This document shows positions 13,995-21,241 of a stretch of 21,241 bases of DNA, piece after piece. The notes under the pieces were generated by a model, which saw only the letters and a program-made list of their open reading frames with translations, made no database searches and was not told the DNA's origin. Location of the stretch: IMG/VR virus record IMGVR_UViG_3300032088_000111, positions 1 to 21,241 of that record, one strand, 5' to 3'. The stretch is from a virus. The position numbers and the translations under genes were made by a program. Positions within the stretch are counted from its first letter, which is position 1. Every line of letters begins with the position of its first letter.

Positions 13995-15785
13995 TTACTC
14001 CAAACGACTAATATTTTCTTCCTTGATTACCTCAATCTTTGCTAGAAGTGGGTGAGTCCAACCATGCGATACTAAGTACGTATTTAGTTCTTCTCCAAGT
14101 AGTATTTCTACTAATTTCTCTTTACCCTCATCATCTAGTACACTTATTATTTCATCAAGAAATAATGTATTAATCCTTGAACTAGAAATACTACTCATAA
14201 GTTTTCGTATTGCTAGTAATGTTGCGGTGTTAACTCTTGCAAGTTCACCTGAAGACAGCGCAAGTATATCAACTATCTTTGCATTGTCAGTTATTTCTAC
14301 ATTGAGTTTATCATTTGTAACAACAAACTCAAGACTGAATCTACCATCAGATAGTTCAGATAAGTACTCATTTGTCAAATCTTCTAAGTCTTTTACTAGA
14401 TTTTCAATCTTATATGCAAGTAGTCCGTTTGTACTAAATGCTTTTTTGAGTATTTCGAGATGAGCAGATTTTTCTTCTACCTTACCCAAAGCTGCGACGA
14501 GTTCTTCCAGTTGAGATTCCATACCATCAGATTGTTCCTGAATAATAGAGATACGAGTATTATGGCGTTCCGCCTTCATATTCTCCTCACTTATTCTATT
14601 TATCTCACTATGTATATTTCTCAATTTAGAAGAAAGTTCGTCAATCGAGGCAGAAATTTCGTCACCATCTAAAATTGTAGAGGGAAGACTACCGTCCAAA
14701 TCACGAATATAATCTTCCTTCTGCCTTTGCTGGTTTTTCTGAATTACCACCAGTTTATTATGTTCTTTTGCTTCCGCAATTTTTCCTTTCAGTAATTCTG
14801 TTTCGTTTTCCGCAATCGTTTTCTGATTGAAGTAAACTTGATTGAGTTCCTCCACTTTTTCATCATCTACTTCCTGCTCACAAGTTGGGCATTGTCCATG
14901 TAATTCCGAGAGTTTATCCAAATGCGCTTGGGCTTCAGCTATCTTGGAACCGAAGGTTCCTTGTTGCTGCAGCATAGCGGTCAAGGATATCTCCTCTCCT
15001 ACAGGTTCCAAATGACCCTGCTTCTCTAGGTCTGCCAGTTGCTCTTTTATAAAATTATTATCTATAATTTTTTTATTTTTTTCCGAAATTTTTTCAAAAT
15101 CGCTTTGTAATTGCCTTAAAGTCTTCTCATCTTCTTCCGATGGTTTTGGTAAATCTAAGATAGGAAGTATGTCTATACTCTCTAATTTATTTTCTTCTAA
15201 CCATTTCACTATTGTATCAGACTTAGAGTTCAAAGCATTGACTTCAAAAGAAACTTCTCTAGCTGCGTCCTTAAATATTTCAAAGAACTCTACATATTCT
15301 TCTAGCTTTAACAAATCAATGAGAAACTTTTTTCTATTTGTATCTGTTGCAGTTAGGAACTGTAATGATGTATTTGTATTCTGATAAACAAGTTGCGTAA
15401 AAGTCTTAAAATCAAGCCCAAGTAGTTCTTGAACTGTCTTGTAAGTATTCGTAGCAGTATGAGAGGAAATATCATCTCCATTTTTATACAGTTTACATTT
15501 TATAGATGCCTTACGAGATACATCAATCTCATAGTCATCTTCATCTACCTGAAAGGTAAGATTAATAGAATAGCCATTGTTGACAAATCTATTTTGTATT
15601 TCTTGCTTTTTTATCCCCTTACTATTCTTATTGAATAGGACTTCCTCGATAATAAGCGGAATGGAAGACTTACCCATTCCGTTTGTCCCAACAAGTTGGG
15701 TGAGGTTGCTGTCATTAAGGTCAAGAGTATTATTTTGGCCATAGCTGAAACAGTTATCCCAGCGTAGCTTCTTTAGAATAATCAT
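13995..15785 (-). CDS. SbcC/Rad50-like recombination ATPase (T4 gp46-like), 596 aa
   Basis: ATPase subunit of an SbcCD/Mre11-Rad50 type complex that processes DNA ends and drives recombination-dependent replication in phages. Walker A is at residues 33-41 (GTNGMGKSS). A long coiled-coil region follows, broken by a zinc hook C299-P-T-C302 that would dimerise two complexes. The C-terminal ATPase lobe has the ABC signature (LALSSGELARV, S511-G513-E514), Walker B (LFLDE, D544-E545) with D-loop, and H574 (VSHGW). Length is close to T4 gp46 (560 aa) and well under E. coli SbcC (~1050 aa), so the coiled coil is short. The start overlaps the end of the SbcD-like gene by 32 nt, as is usual for a co-translated pair. 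Confidence 0.93.
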   Translation of the reverse strand: MIILKKLRWDNCFSYGQNNTLDLNDSNLTQLVGTNGMGKSSIPLIIEEVLFNKNSKGIKKQEIQNRFVNNGYSINLTFQVDEDDYEIDVSRKASIKCKLYKNGDDISSHTATNTYKTVQELLGLDFKTFTQLVYQNTNTSLQFLTATDTNRKKFLIDLLKLEEYVEFFEIFKDAAREVSFEVNALNSKSDTIVKWLEENKLESIDILPILDLPKPSEEDEKTLRQLQSDFEKISEKNKKIIDNNFIKEQLADLEKQGHLEPVGEEISLTAMLQQQGTFGSKIAEAQAHLDKLSELHGQCPTCEQEVDDEKVEELNQVYFNQKTIAENETELLKGKIAEAKEHNKLVVIQKNQQRQKEDYIRDLDGSLPSTILDGDEISASIDELSSKLRNIHSEINRISEENMKAERHNTRISIIQEQSDGMESQLEELVAALGKVEEKSAHLEILKKAFSTNGLLAYKIENLVKDLEDLTNEYLSELSDGRFSLEFVVTNDKLNVEITDNAKIVDILALSSGELARVNTATLLAIRKLMSSISSSRINTLFLDEIISVLDDEGKEKLVEILLGEELNTYLVSHGWTHPLLAKIEVIKEENISRLE

Positions 15786-16710
15786 TAAACACTCCCATTA
15801 TTGATTTAATTTTTTCATCATTTAAATTTAGTATAGCACTTAAGTACTCTACCAGTTCTTCTTCCATTGACATCTCTTTAAGATTAAGTGTAGCTTCTGT
15901 ACTTCGTTTTACTACTTTCTTATCCAAGAGTTCTGAGTTCTTGATGTTAGCCAAATCAGCTACATCACCCTCTATCTCGTAGATAGTATGGTGAAAATCT
16001 GTTGCAATCATTTCATCTTCACTTTCTACTGTTCTTCTCAATAATTGAGGTAAATTAAATTCTTCCCAATGCCAAGAGTCATCAGCTTCGTCAATTAAAA
16101 GATAGCCCGTCTTGACTACATCTCTGTGAAAAGATGTAGTCATAGGACTACCTGGATATACAATATTTCTCTGCGTATTGGAGTGGCTATGTAGGTCACC
16201 CGCGTATACTACAGGAAAGTCATTGAATCTATCCAAGTCAACCTCTGGAGTTACATGAGGGGGTATTTCACCCCTTACATGTGTGTACAAAGGTTTGTTG
16301 GTATTGCAGAACTCTATACCACCTTTTCTATGCAAGTCTGCATAAGGTAGTATAGTTCCCCATATATATTCTGTGGTTGTATCTACAATTTCAACTAAAG
16401 GATTTACATCAGATGTCGCTCTCTTTAGATTACTAAAGAATGTCTTGTGCTTTTTTGTTGCTTCATGGTTACCATCATAAATAATGGTAGGTATAGTTAC
16501 ATCTTTGATAAAATCAAAGTAAAGTGTAATTTCGTCCATTGAAGGAACACGGTCAAATAAATCTCCACCAATAATGTGCATACTGATATCTTCGTCTTTC
16601 TCTAGCTCATGAATAGCTTCGAAAAACAACTTGTATCTAGTACATGCCCATGCCATAGGGACATTCTTTTGTCCGAGTTTAATGTGCCAATCTGCTGTAA
16701 ATAAAATCAC
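15754..16710 (-). CDS. SbcD/Mre11-like nuclease (T4 gp47-like), 318 aa, GTG start
   Basis: Calcineurin-like metallophosphoesterase partner of the SbcC-like ATPase; together they would degrade or resect DNA ends and process hairpins. Phosphoesterase motifs appear in order: D7-W-H9, G49-D50-x-x-D53 (IIGGDLFDR), G80-N81-H82-E83, H144 (YTHVRGE), and G171-D172-L-H174-S-H176, then YPGSP. The start must be the GTG at 16710, because the next ATG (encoding MAWACTRY) would remove the essential D7/H9 motif. The GTG overlaps the peroxiredoxin stop as GTGA, with AGGAG about 13 nt upstream, so expression depends on read-through translation from the peroxiredoxin gene. The C-terminal ~70 residues are the helical part that would contact the ATPase coiled coil. 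Confidence 0.92.
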   Translation of the reverse strand: MILFTADWHIKLGQKNVPMAWACTRYKLFFEAIHELEKDEDISMHIIGGDLFDRVPSMDEITLYFDFIKDVTIPTIIYDGNHEATKKHKTFFSNLKRATSDVNPLVEIVDTTTEYIWGTILPYADLHRKGGIEFCNTNKPLYTHVRGEIPPHVTPEVDLDRFNDFPVVYAGDLHSHSNTQRNIVYPGSPMTTSFHRDVVKTGYLLIDEADDSWHWEEFNLPQLLRRTVESEDEMIATDFHHTIYEIEGDVADLANIKNSELLDKKVVKRSTEATLNLKEMSMEEELVEYLSAILNLNDEKIKSIMGVFNDYSKEATLG

Positions 16711-17219
16711 CCTACGAAGTCATCTCCTGGCTGCCATGAGCAACCTGTAAGTCCACCACTTTGCAAAGCATTTAGTGTCCTTAGTATTTCTTCTGCATTT
16801 CTTCCTGTGTCAAGTGCATTGACTGAGTAGTGTTGAATTACTCCTTCAGGGTCAATAATGTAAGTAGCTCTGTAAGGAACTCCTTCTTTATCATTATAAA
16901 CACCTAAGTCTTTTGCAAGTTCACTACCTGCGTCGCAGCATAAAGGGTGTTGGATATTTCTTATAATATCATTACTTTCTTTCCAAGCTAATTTACAATA
17001 CTCATTATCAGGACTAAATCCTAATACATCAGCATCAAGTAACAATCTATCCATATCAGCTATTTCTGTTGGGCAAATAAATGTAAAATCTTTTGGGTAG
17101 AAATAAACTACACTCCACATATTTTCTTGAAGCACATCAATATCAATAAGTGTATTATCAATATCAACAGCTACTGCTGAAAAGTCTGGGAATTTGTCTC
17201 CTATCGTATAATCAAACAT
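16707..17219 (-). CDS. 2-Cys peroxiredoxin, AhpC/Prx1 type (170 aa)
   Basis: Thiol peroxidase that reduces hydrogen peroxide and organic peroxides; a host-derived metabolic gene in a phage operon. The active site is intact: P42-x-x-x-T46-x-x-C49 (YPKDFTFICPTE) with peroxidatic C49, and R117 (GVPYRATYIID). C160 (TGCSWQPGDDF) sits where the resolving cysteine of typical 2-Cys enzymes lies, although the usual V-C-P motif is changed to G-C-S. Unusual extra cysteines are C75, C94 and C95 (PLCCDAG), where most relatives have Ser, Ala or Asp. The frame is open to 17279, but the ATG at 17219 has AGGAG 7 nt upstream and gives the standard family N-terminus (IGDKFPDF). It sits 10 nt after ssb and its stop overlaps the start of the SbcD-like gene. 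The reductant is not encoded in this window. Confidence 0.94.
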   Translation of the reverse strand: MFDYTIGDKFPDFSAVAVDIDNTLIDIDVLQENMWSVVYFYPKDFTFICPTEIADMDRLLLDADVLGFSPDNEYCKLAWKESNDIIRNIQHPLCCDAGSELAKDLGVYNDKEGVPYRATYIIDPEGVIQHYSVNALDTGRNAEEILRTLNALQSGGLTGCSWQPGDDFVG

Positions 17220-17226
17220 AATTTTT

Positions 17227-17231
17227 CTCCT
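17227..17231 (-). promoter_or_regulatory. Ribosome-binding site that fixes the peroxiredoxin start
   Basis: AGGAG on the minus strand, 7 nt before the ATG at 17219 and overlapping the TAG of the ssb-like gene. It supports the 170-aa product over the version 20 residues longer. Confidence 0.8.
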
Positions 17232-17865
17232 AGCTAATGCTGAACTCTGAATCAACATCTGAAGGAGCTTCAGCACCATCAGAAGGTTGTGTTACTCTTT
17301 GCAAAAGCTCAAGCTGAGCATCTGCTGTTGGTCTTGGCAAGACATCGTCCATAGAACGAATATCAGCAATTTTTGCTACTTCTTCTTCTGTAAGAGGTCT
17401 TGGTTTGCACTTAAGTGCTTGTAGTCTGTACTCGACATTAAATGCCATAGGTCCAGTTTTAACTCTTTGGAAGCAAACGTCCCACCCATTCTCAGGGTCG
17501 GTTGGGTCGCCTAAATCTTCGGCAGCTACCATAATTTGTTCCATTAGTTTTTTCTTTAGATTAACAACTTTTACATTGCCATCAGTCGGGTCAATAGCTT
17601 GAATAGCATATGCCCAACCACATTTTAAGTCAGGAAAGAAAGACCTTACGTGGTCTGTTTCCTTGTTATTGAATGTTTCTGTATTTCTGTCAAAAGCTAA
17701 GCACTCCATAGGAATGTTTTTACCATTTTCACCTTTAATCCAGTAAACATATCTCGGCAGTATATCTCCTACTAGACGAAACTTGTTGTCTCCTTCTTTG
17801 TAAGTGTACTGGTCGATTTTATCTTTCTTTGCAGACCCTTGAGCCTGATTAAATTTTATTGCCAT
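17230..17865 (-). CDS. Single-stranded DNA-binding protein, phage type (211 aa)
   Basis: Probably the phage ssDNA-binding protein. It would coat single strands at the replication fork and recruit the polymerase and recombination proteins around it. The N-terminus is basic (MAIKFNQAQGSAKKDK). Residues ~25-155 look like an OB-type core rich in aromatic residues (DNKFRLVGDILPRYVYW, FFPDLKCGWAYAI, and GWDVCFQRVKTGPMAFNVEY). The C-terminus is an acidic, flexible tail (DGAEAPSDVDSEFSIS) like those of gp32, gp2.5 and bacterial SSBs that bind partner proteins. No zinc ligands like those of T4 gp32 are evident. The ATG directly abuts the TAA of the gene upstream, with GGAGAA nearby, so translation is probably coupled. 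It is one of two genes close behind the strong promoter at 18267-18295, which fits the high demand for SSB. Confidence 0.72.
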   Translation of the reverse strand: MAIKFNQAQGSAKKDKIDQYTYKEGDNKFRLVGDILPRYVYWIKGENGKNIPMECLAFDRNTETFNNKETDHVRSFFPDLKCGWAYAIQAIDPTDGNVKVVNLKKKLMEQIMVAAEDLGDPTDPENGWDVCFQRVKTGPMAFNVEYRLQALKCKPRPLTEEEVAKIADIRSMDDVLPRPTADAQLELLQRVTQPSDGAEAPSDVDSEFSIS

Positions 17866-18264
17866 TTATGTTCTCCATTTAGCGTTATCTTCAAATAGAA
17901 AGTGTACTAGACCATTCTCTATCCGAAGCAATCTGTTGCGATTTACTATCGTTGTCGTTACAGGCAAATGTATCAACTCTAGTGTTGTTTGTCCTGTTTG
18001 TTTATAATTAAAATAATTTCGGTACGAAGCTACTGCGATATACTCCGCAGCTTCTTTATTGCTATAATTTCTTCGCTCTGCTAGTAATTGTCGAGGGTTT
18101 AGCAAAAAACTATCACCGACGAACGACTTCCCAAAATATTTATAGGTGTTGTCTTTTCTACTAGCAGGGATTCTCTTATAAGTTAATAAATGAATGATAG
18201 TAAGTATAGAAGTTGAATCTCCTTTGGTCTCACTATTTATCTTTTCCCAATTATATTTTATCAT
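17866..18264 (-). CDS. Conserved-looking phage protein of unknown function (132 aa)
   Basis: I do not recognise a named family. The protein starts MIKYNWEKINSETKGD and has a helical N-terminal half (TIIHLLTYKRIPASRK). The segment GKSFVGDSFLLNPRQLL is followed by YSNKEAAEYIAVASYRNYF and a beta-type end (ENGLVHFLFEDNAKW). It is basic and soluble, with no membrane segment. The ATG at 18264 has no Shine-Dalgarno sequence and lies only two bases after the -10 box of a strong promoter, and there is no in-frame ATG, GTG or TTG for the next ~50 codons. Translation would have to be leaderless or come from read-through RNA. Its TAA abuts the ssb ATG, pointing to a replication-linked role by position only. 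Confidence 0.68.
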   Translation of the reverse strand: MIKYNWEKINSETKGDSTSILTIIHLLTYKRIPASRKDNTYKYFGKSFVGDSFLLNPRQLLAERRNYSNKEAAEYIAVASYRNYFNYKQTGQTTLELIHLPVTTTIVNRNRLLRIENGLVHFLFEDNAKWRT

Positions 18265-18266
18265 AT

Positions 18267-18295
18267 ATTATAACAATTTTTTAAACCCATGTCAA
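18267..18295 (-). promoter_or_regulatory. Consensus sigma-70 promoter with extended -10, driving the ssb/recombination operon
   Basis: On the minus strand: -35 TTGACA (18295-18290), a 17-bp spacer, and -10 TATAAT (18272-18267) preceded by TGT, which makes an extended -10. All twelve hexamer bases match the bacterial housekeeping consensus. It lies in the only intergenic gap (18265-18315) of the leftward block, starting 20 bp after the helicase stop. The expected start point, 6-7 nt past the -10, is at about 18261-18260, just inside the first codons of the 132-aa gene. Confidence 0.88.
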
Positions 18296-18315
18296 GTAAT
18301 ATTTTTCGGAGGTCC

Positions 18316-19596
18316 TTATAAGGTTGATATTTCATAACCCTGCTTGAGGTAGTAGCCTAGTCGTAAACTAGCCTGCCTCTTTGCGGTCTTTCCAATTAAA
18401 TTAATATCTACTACTACGGGTTGTTGTTTTCCTTCGTAATCTCTAATTATTCTTCCAATGAGCTGTGTAAGTAACGGCTCGTTATTTACTGGTGTTGCTA
18501 ATATTAAACAGCTAAGAATATTTAAAGAAATACCCTCAGAGAAGATAGACTGTGTCCCATACAGAACATTTTTATCCTCAAAAATCTGATTAATTATATC
18601 GGCTCTATCCTCGTGATGGATTTTGCCCGTTACACAAACTGCGCTATCACCAGTGAGTTCCGCGCAGTTCCTGAGGAAGTCTACTCTATCAGATACTACT
18701 AACACTTTATGACCTTTGGCCGCATACGATGATGCAGTCATAGCCACAGAATGTTGATACTCTGGGTTGTAGGCTAACTCATTTATTCGATTGGCCCAAG
18801 GTATTCCATTTCCGTCCATGAACCTTATAGCCATGGGTAGGATATGAACTTTAGGCATCATAAAGTTTTCCTTTGGTGGTTTTAAAACATTATCTCCAAA
18901 GTAATCACGAAACACTACATGTCTACCATCTTTTCTTTGTAATGTTCCTGTAAGTCCTATTTTATACCTTGCACAATTTTTATCTATAATTCTAGAAAAA
19001 GTAGGAGCACTACAATGGTGCATTTCGTCAAGAATAAGAGTACCGAACTCTTGTCTAATTTTTGGAATCTTTCTATACAAACTCTGTATATTCCCAATAA
19101 CGATTTGCTTATCAAGTTCAAATTTTCCACTACCTATAATTCCTGCTTTAAATCCAAATACTTTTTCTACTTCATCCTCCCACTGCTTTCTTAGAGCTAA
19201 AGTGTGGGTAACTACTAATGTTTTTTGTCCTAGTTTGCCAGCTATTGCAAGACCTGTAAATGTCTTACCCCAACTTACCCAAGCGTTAATAATGCCGCCA
19301 TCTCCAATCTCATCATATACTGATTGTTGGCTTGGTCTTAATGTCAAATTAAACTTGGGGAAGTCTACTGGTTTTACTACTCTCTTATCTACTACTTCGT
19401 GGTCTGCAGGGATTAGGTCTATTCTGCCCACCGGTATAGCTACCAATCCCTGTCTTATAAGTGCCATATTTTTTATAATGAGTGGTGGGTCACCGAACTT
19501 AAACGAAGGTATGGCATACGTAAGTTCGTCATCAATCTTTTTCTGTTGTGCAGGCAGTACTTCTATATAAATTCTGTCGCTTATAACTGCCTTCAT
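18316..19596 (-). CDS. SF2 DEXH helicase, UvsW-like (426 aa)
   Basis: Superfamily 2 DNA helicase/translocase similar in layout to T4 UvsW and bacterial RadD/XPB-like enzymes. In phages these remodel stalled forks and recombination intermediates. Motifs in order (426-aa numbering): LRPSQQSVYD (Q-motif-like, ~86), Walker A A105-WVSWGKT (~105-112), VVTHTLALRKQW (Ia, ~128-139), DEXH box D190-E-M-H193 (LILDEMHH), motif III GLTGTLQRKDG (~214), and motif VI QLIGRIIRD near the C-terminus. An N-terminal ~80-residue domain (DRIYIEVLP, GRIDLIPADH) precedes the helicase core. The ATG at 19596 forms an ATGA overlap with the gene upstream and has GGAG 6 nt before it; a TTG four codons further up is less likely. 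No terminator is seen after the stop. Confidence 0.9.
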   Translation of the reverse strand: MKAVISDRIYIEVLPAQQKKIDDELTYAIPSFKFGDPPLIIKNMALIRQGLVAIPVGRIDLIPADHEVVDKRVVKPVDFPKFNLTLRPSQQSVYDEIGDGGIINAWVSWGKTFTGLAIAGKLGQKTLVVTHTLALRKQWEDEVEKVFGFKAGIIGSGKFELDKQIVIGNIQSLYRKIPKIRQEFGTLILDEMHHCSAPTFSRIIDKNCARYKIGLTGTLQRKDGRHVVFRDYFGDNVLKPPKENFMMPKVHILPMAIRFMDGNGIPWANRINELAYNPEYQHSVAMTASSYAAKGHKVLVVSDRVDFLRNCAELTGDSAVCVTGKIHHEDRADIINQIFEDKNVLYGTQSIFSEGISLNILSCLILATPVNNEPLLTQLIGRIIRDYEGKQQPVVVDINLIGKTAKRQASLRLGYYLKQGYEISTL

Positions 19597-20072
19597 ATCT
19601 TTCTCCAAGAATCCTTTTTCTTTGTAGGACTTGTATCATAAACTAACCAAGGAGCTCCATCTCTGTATAGCATGCCTGCCCATGCTTCGCTACCCGCCAA
19701 GGGTCTGTCTATATCAAAAGGGTATGGGCAGCCTTTTATCCACAACACGCTTGTAACAATTCTTTGGTCTACTCGTTTTATTTTGTGATATTTTAGCGGA
19801 GCTTTAGTATTTTTATTTTTGACAAACCATTTTCCAGTACTATCTATATAATACTTACCTTGATGTTCAAGATAACCTCTAATACTTTTAATCATAGATT
19901 TTAAAGGATATATACTTTTCATTGGCGTTTGTATTCTTCTCATGCCTAAAGTTTCTCCTTTCATGTTAGTATCATCTAACACTTGGTTTTCTATCCATAA
20001 TATACCATCTATGAGCATTATATCGTCTGTGTGTAGTACAAAGATGGGGAATTTTATTTTATCATATATCAT
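19593..20072 (-). CDS. Protein of unknown function between polA and the helicase (159 aa)
   Basis: No family is recognised. It begins MIYDKIKFPIFVLHTDD and contains a Met/Lys-rich stretch (MRRIQTPMKSIYPLKSMIKS). A small strand-rich part follows (GKYYIDSTGKWFVKNK), then SVLWIKGCPYPFDIDRP and PWLVYDTSPTKKKDSWRKI. The many aromatic residues and basic C-terminus could suit a nucleic-acid contact surface, but that is only compositional. The ATG at 20072 lies within the last codons of polA (11-nt overlap); a TTG at 20084 is possible but less likely. Its stop overlaps the helicase start as ATGA. The position locked between polymerase and helicase suggests a replication accessory. Confidence 0.7.
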   Translation of the reverse strand: MIYDKIKFPIFVLHTDDIMLIDGILWIENQVLDDTNMKGETLGMRRIQTPMKSIYPLKSMIKSIRGYLEHQGKYYIDSTGKWFVKNKNTKAPLKYHKIKRVDQRIVTSVLWIKGCPYPFDIDRPLAGSEAWAGMLYRDGAPWLVYDTSPTKKKDSWRKI

Positions 20073-21241
20073 ATTTAGCTTCAAACTTACCTAGAGAGTA
20101 GTCATCATGTACATCAAAATCACAGCCTACTGGTGTGCCTGGTATACTAAACCCTCTATCCTGTTGTATGAAACCTTGTAATTTTTCTGAGTAATGTTCT
20201 ATTTCATCTTCTGGTACTTCCGCTAGAATTGAGTCATGAACTAAAGCAAAAATTTTAGACTTCATGCCTGTACTTTTTATATACGCGTTCATATCTATAG
20301 CACCTAGTAAGTTGATATCAGAAGCCACCGACTGAACTAAAAAGTTCATACCTGACCTGACTTCATGACTTTGTATTCCTTGATTGTCAGATTTAACATT
20401 TGGTAATCTTCTCTTTCTGCCAGTAGCACCATAAATAAATCCATTATCCATAATAAACTTACTAGATAAATCTATCCACTTCTTGAGTTTAAAGAACTGT
20501 TTGAAGTAATCATCAATAACTTCTTGAGCCTGTGTTTTACTAAAGAAAGTACCTGAATCTGTACTAACTTGCTGAGATATCTTGTTAGCTCCAGCACCAT
20601 ACATAATACCGAAAGTAACAGCTTTTGCAGCTTGTCTGTCTGTAGGATAAAGCTCTGCAACTTCATCTGCCTCACAAGGTAAGTTAAATACTAACTTAGC
20701 AATGTTACTGTGAAAATTACCACCATCTTGAAATACTTTCATAAGGTTTTTATCATCAGCCAATACAGCAGCCACATATACTTCTGCAGTTGTTAAGTCC
20801 ATTGCAACAATCTTATGTCCTGGAGCAGCTTTGATACAGCCTTTCACAATAGGATTATCTCTAGGAATTTGTTGCATATTCATTTTGCCACTAGAAGATA
20901 AACGACCTGAGGTTGTGCCATGCAAATTAAAGCCTGTACGCAATCTACTATCTTTATCTAACTGTGGATAGATTTTATCTAAATAAGTATTCTTAATCTT
21001 AGACTTTTGCCTAATAGAAAGAATGTGTCTAGGAATTTCGTGTTGCTCTCCTAGTTCTTTTAGCACTTCTGCATCTGTTGAATCTGCACCTGTGCCAGTC
21101 TTTTTGCCTGTGGGCTTTAGCCCGACAAAATCAAACAGTAGTGACCTAAGCTGTACTGTACTGTTTGGATTAAATTCTTTGTCTTTTGCTTTTTCAAATT
21201 GTTTAACAGCAGGAAACTCGTATAGTTTTGCTACTGCTTCA
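20062..21241 (-). CDS. polA: DNA polymerase family A, C-terminal part (partial; continues past right edge)
   Basis: Replicative DNA polymerase of the Pol I/T7 family, open at the right end of the window; 392 residues are visible. The frame continues beyond the GTG at 21066 with no stop (FNPNSTVQLRSLLFDFVGL, then GTGADSTDAEVLKEL), a typical family-A stretch, so that GTG is not the start. Further motifs are LHGTTSGRLSSSGKMNMQQI, motif A D148-L-T-T-A-E153, motif B R202-x-x-x-K206-x-x-x-F210-GIMYG, and motif C L-V-H335-D336-S-I. The catalytic aspartates D148 and D336 and the nucleotide-binding R and K are present. Motif C has Ser where Pol I and T7 have Glu (HDS instead of HDE). F210, rather than Tyr, predicts poor dideoxynucleotide use. 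The exonuclease domain, if present, lies outside the window. Confidence 0.95.
   Translation of the reverse strand, partial: EAVAKLYEFPAVKQFEKAKDKEFNPNSTVQLRSLLFDFVGLKPTGKKTGTGADSTDAEVLKELGEQHEIPRHILSIRQKSKIKNTYLDKIYPQLDKDSRLRTGFNLHGTTSGRLSSSGKMNMQQIPRDNPIVKGCIKAAPGHKIVAMDLTTAEVYVAAVLADDKNLMKVFQDGGNFHSNIAKLVFNLPCEADEVAELYPTDRQAAKAVTFGIMYGAGANKISQQVSTDSGTFFSKTQAQEVIDDYFKQFFKLKKWIDLSSKFIMDNGFIYGATGRKRRLPNVKSDNQGIQSHEVRSGMNFLVQSVASDINLLGAIDMNAYIKSTGMKSKIFALVHDSILAEVPEDEIEHYSEKLQGFIQQDRGFSIPGTPVGCDFDVHDDYSLGKFEAKYDI

Noticed and set aside
17220-17279. 20-residue N-terminal extension of the peroxiredoxin
   Set aside because: It overlaps the end of the ssb-like gene, and the AGGAG plus ATG at 17219 yields the standard family N-terminus.
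17665-17693. TTGACA with AATAAC 17 bp downstream on the minus strand inside the ssb-like gene
   Set aside because: The -10 matches only four of six bases and lies within a coding region; it could be a weak internal promoter but is not supported.
18314-18323. Palindrome CCTTATAAGG at the helicase stop codon
   Set aside because: Too short and AT-rich in the centre, with no loop or T tract, so it is neither a convincing terminator nor a clear operator.
19202-19570. 122-aa open frame on the plus strand opposite the helicase
   Set aside because: Shadow of the helicase N-terminal half, which carries clear SF2 motifs.
20085-21066. Polymerase starting at the GTG at 21066
   Set aside because: The frame stays open to the window edge with typical family-A sequence upstream (FNPNSTVQLRSLLFDFVGL), so the gene is cut by the window rather than starting there.

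Overview
This AT-rich window looks like part of the genome of a tailed marine bacteriophage (Caudoviricetes). It is not a bacterial chromosome: there are no rRNA or tRNA genes, genes are packed with 1-62 nt overlaps, and structural and replication genes sit in two opposed blocks. The phage has a family-A DNA polymerase, SbcC/SbcD-like recombination subunits, a class I ribonucleotide reductase and a peroxiredoxin. Such gene sets are typical of oceanic phages of cyanobacteria, SAR11 and similar hosts. The host itself cannot be read from the sequence.

Left block, + strand, 6-9340: three large paralogous tail-fibre proteins in tandem, with a small tail-fibre assembly chaperone between the second and third. 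Each fibre begins with an array of ten-residue solenoid repeats in exact register from residue 11 (10, 12 and 8 repeats). A long middle region full of VGIGT-type repeats follows, and then an unrelated C-terminal tip. They look like an adhesin set with a shared virion-attachment end and three different receptor-binding ends.

Centre, 9361-9385: a perfect 10-bp GC-centred hairpin flanked by A and T tracts. It closes both convergent transcription units.

Right block, - strand, from 21241 down to 9390: DNA polymerase A (its N-terminal part lies beyond the right edge), an unknown 159-aa protein, a UvsW-like SF2 helicase, an unknown 132-aa protein, a single-stranded DNA-binding protein, a 2-Cys peroxiredoxin, SbcD-like nuclease, SbcC-like ATPase, a 58-aa zinc-ribbon-like protein, a 63-aa unknown protein, a PD-(D/E)XK resolvase-like nuclease, a 5'-3' exonuclease, NrdA, NrdB and an 82-aa unknown protein. 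The block covers nucleotide supply, DNA synthesis, flap removal, end processing and junction resolution.

The only intergenic gap longer than about 12 bp in that block is 18265-18315. It carries a consensus sigma-70 promoter (TTGACA, 17-bp spacer, extended -10 TATAAT) so close to the next ATG that the expected transcription start lies at or just inside the start codon. That oddity, the whole-unit length differences of the fibre repeat arrays, the peroxiredoxin inside the recombination operon and the two tiny genes between sbcC and the resolvase are the items most worth a second look. No stretch longer than 300 bases is without a gene.
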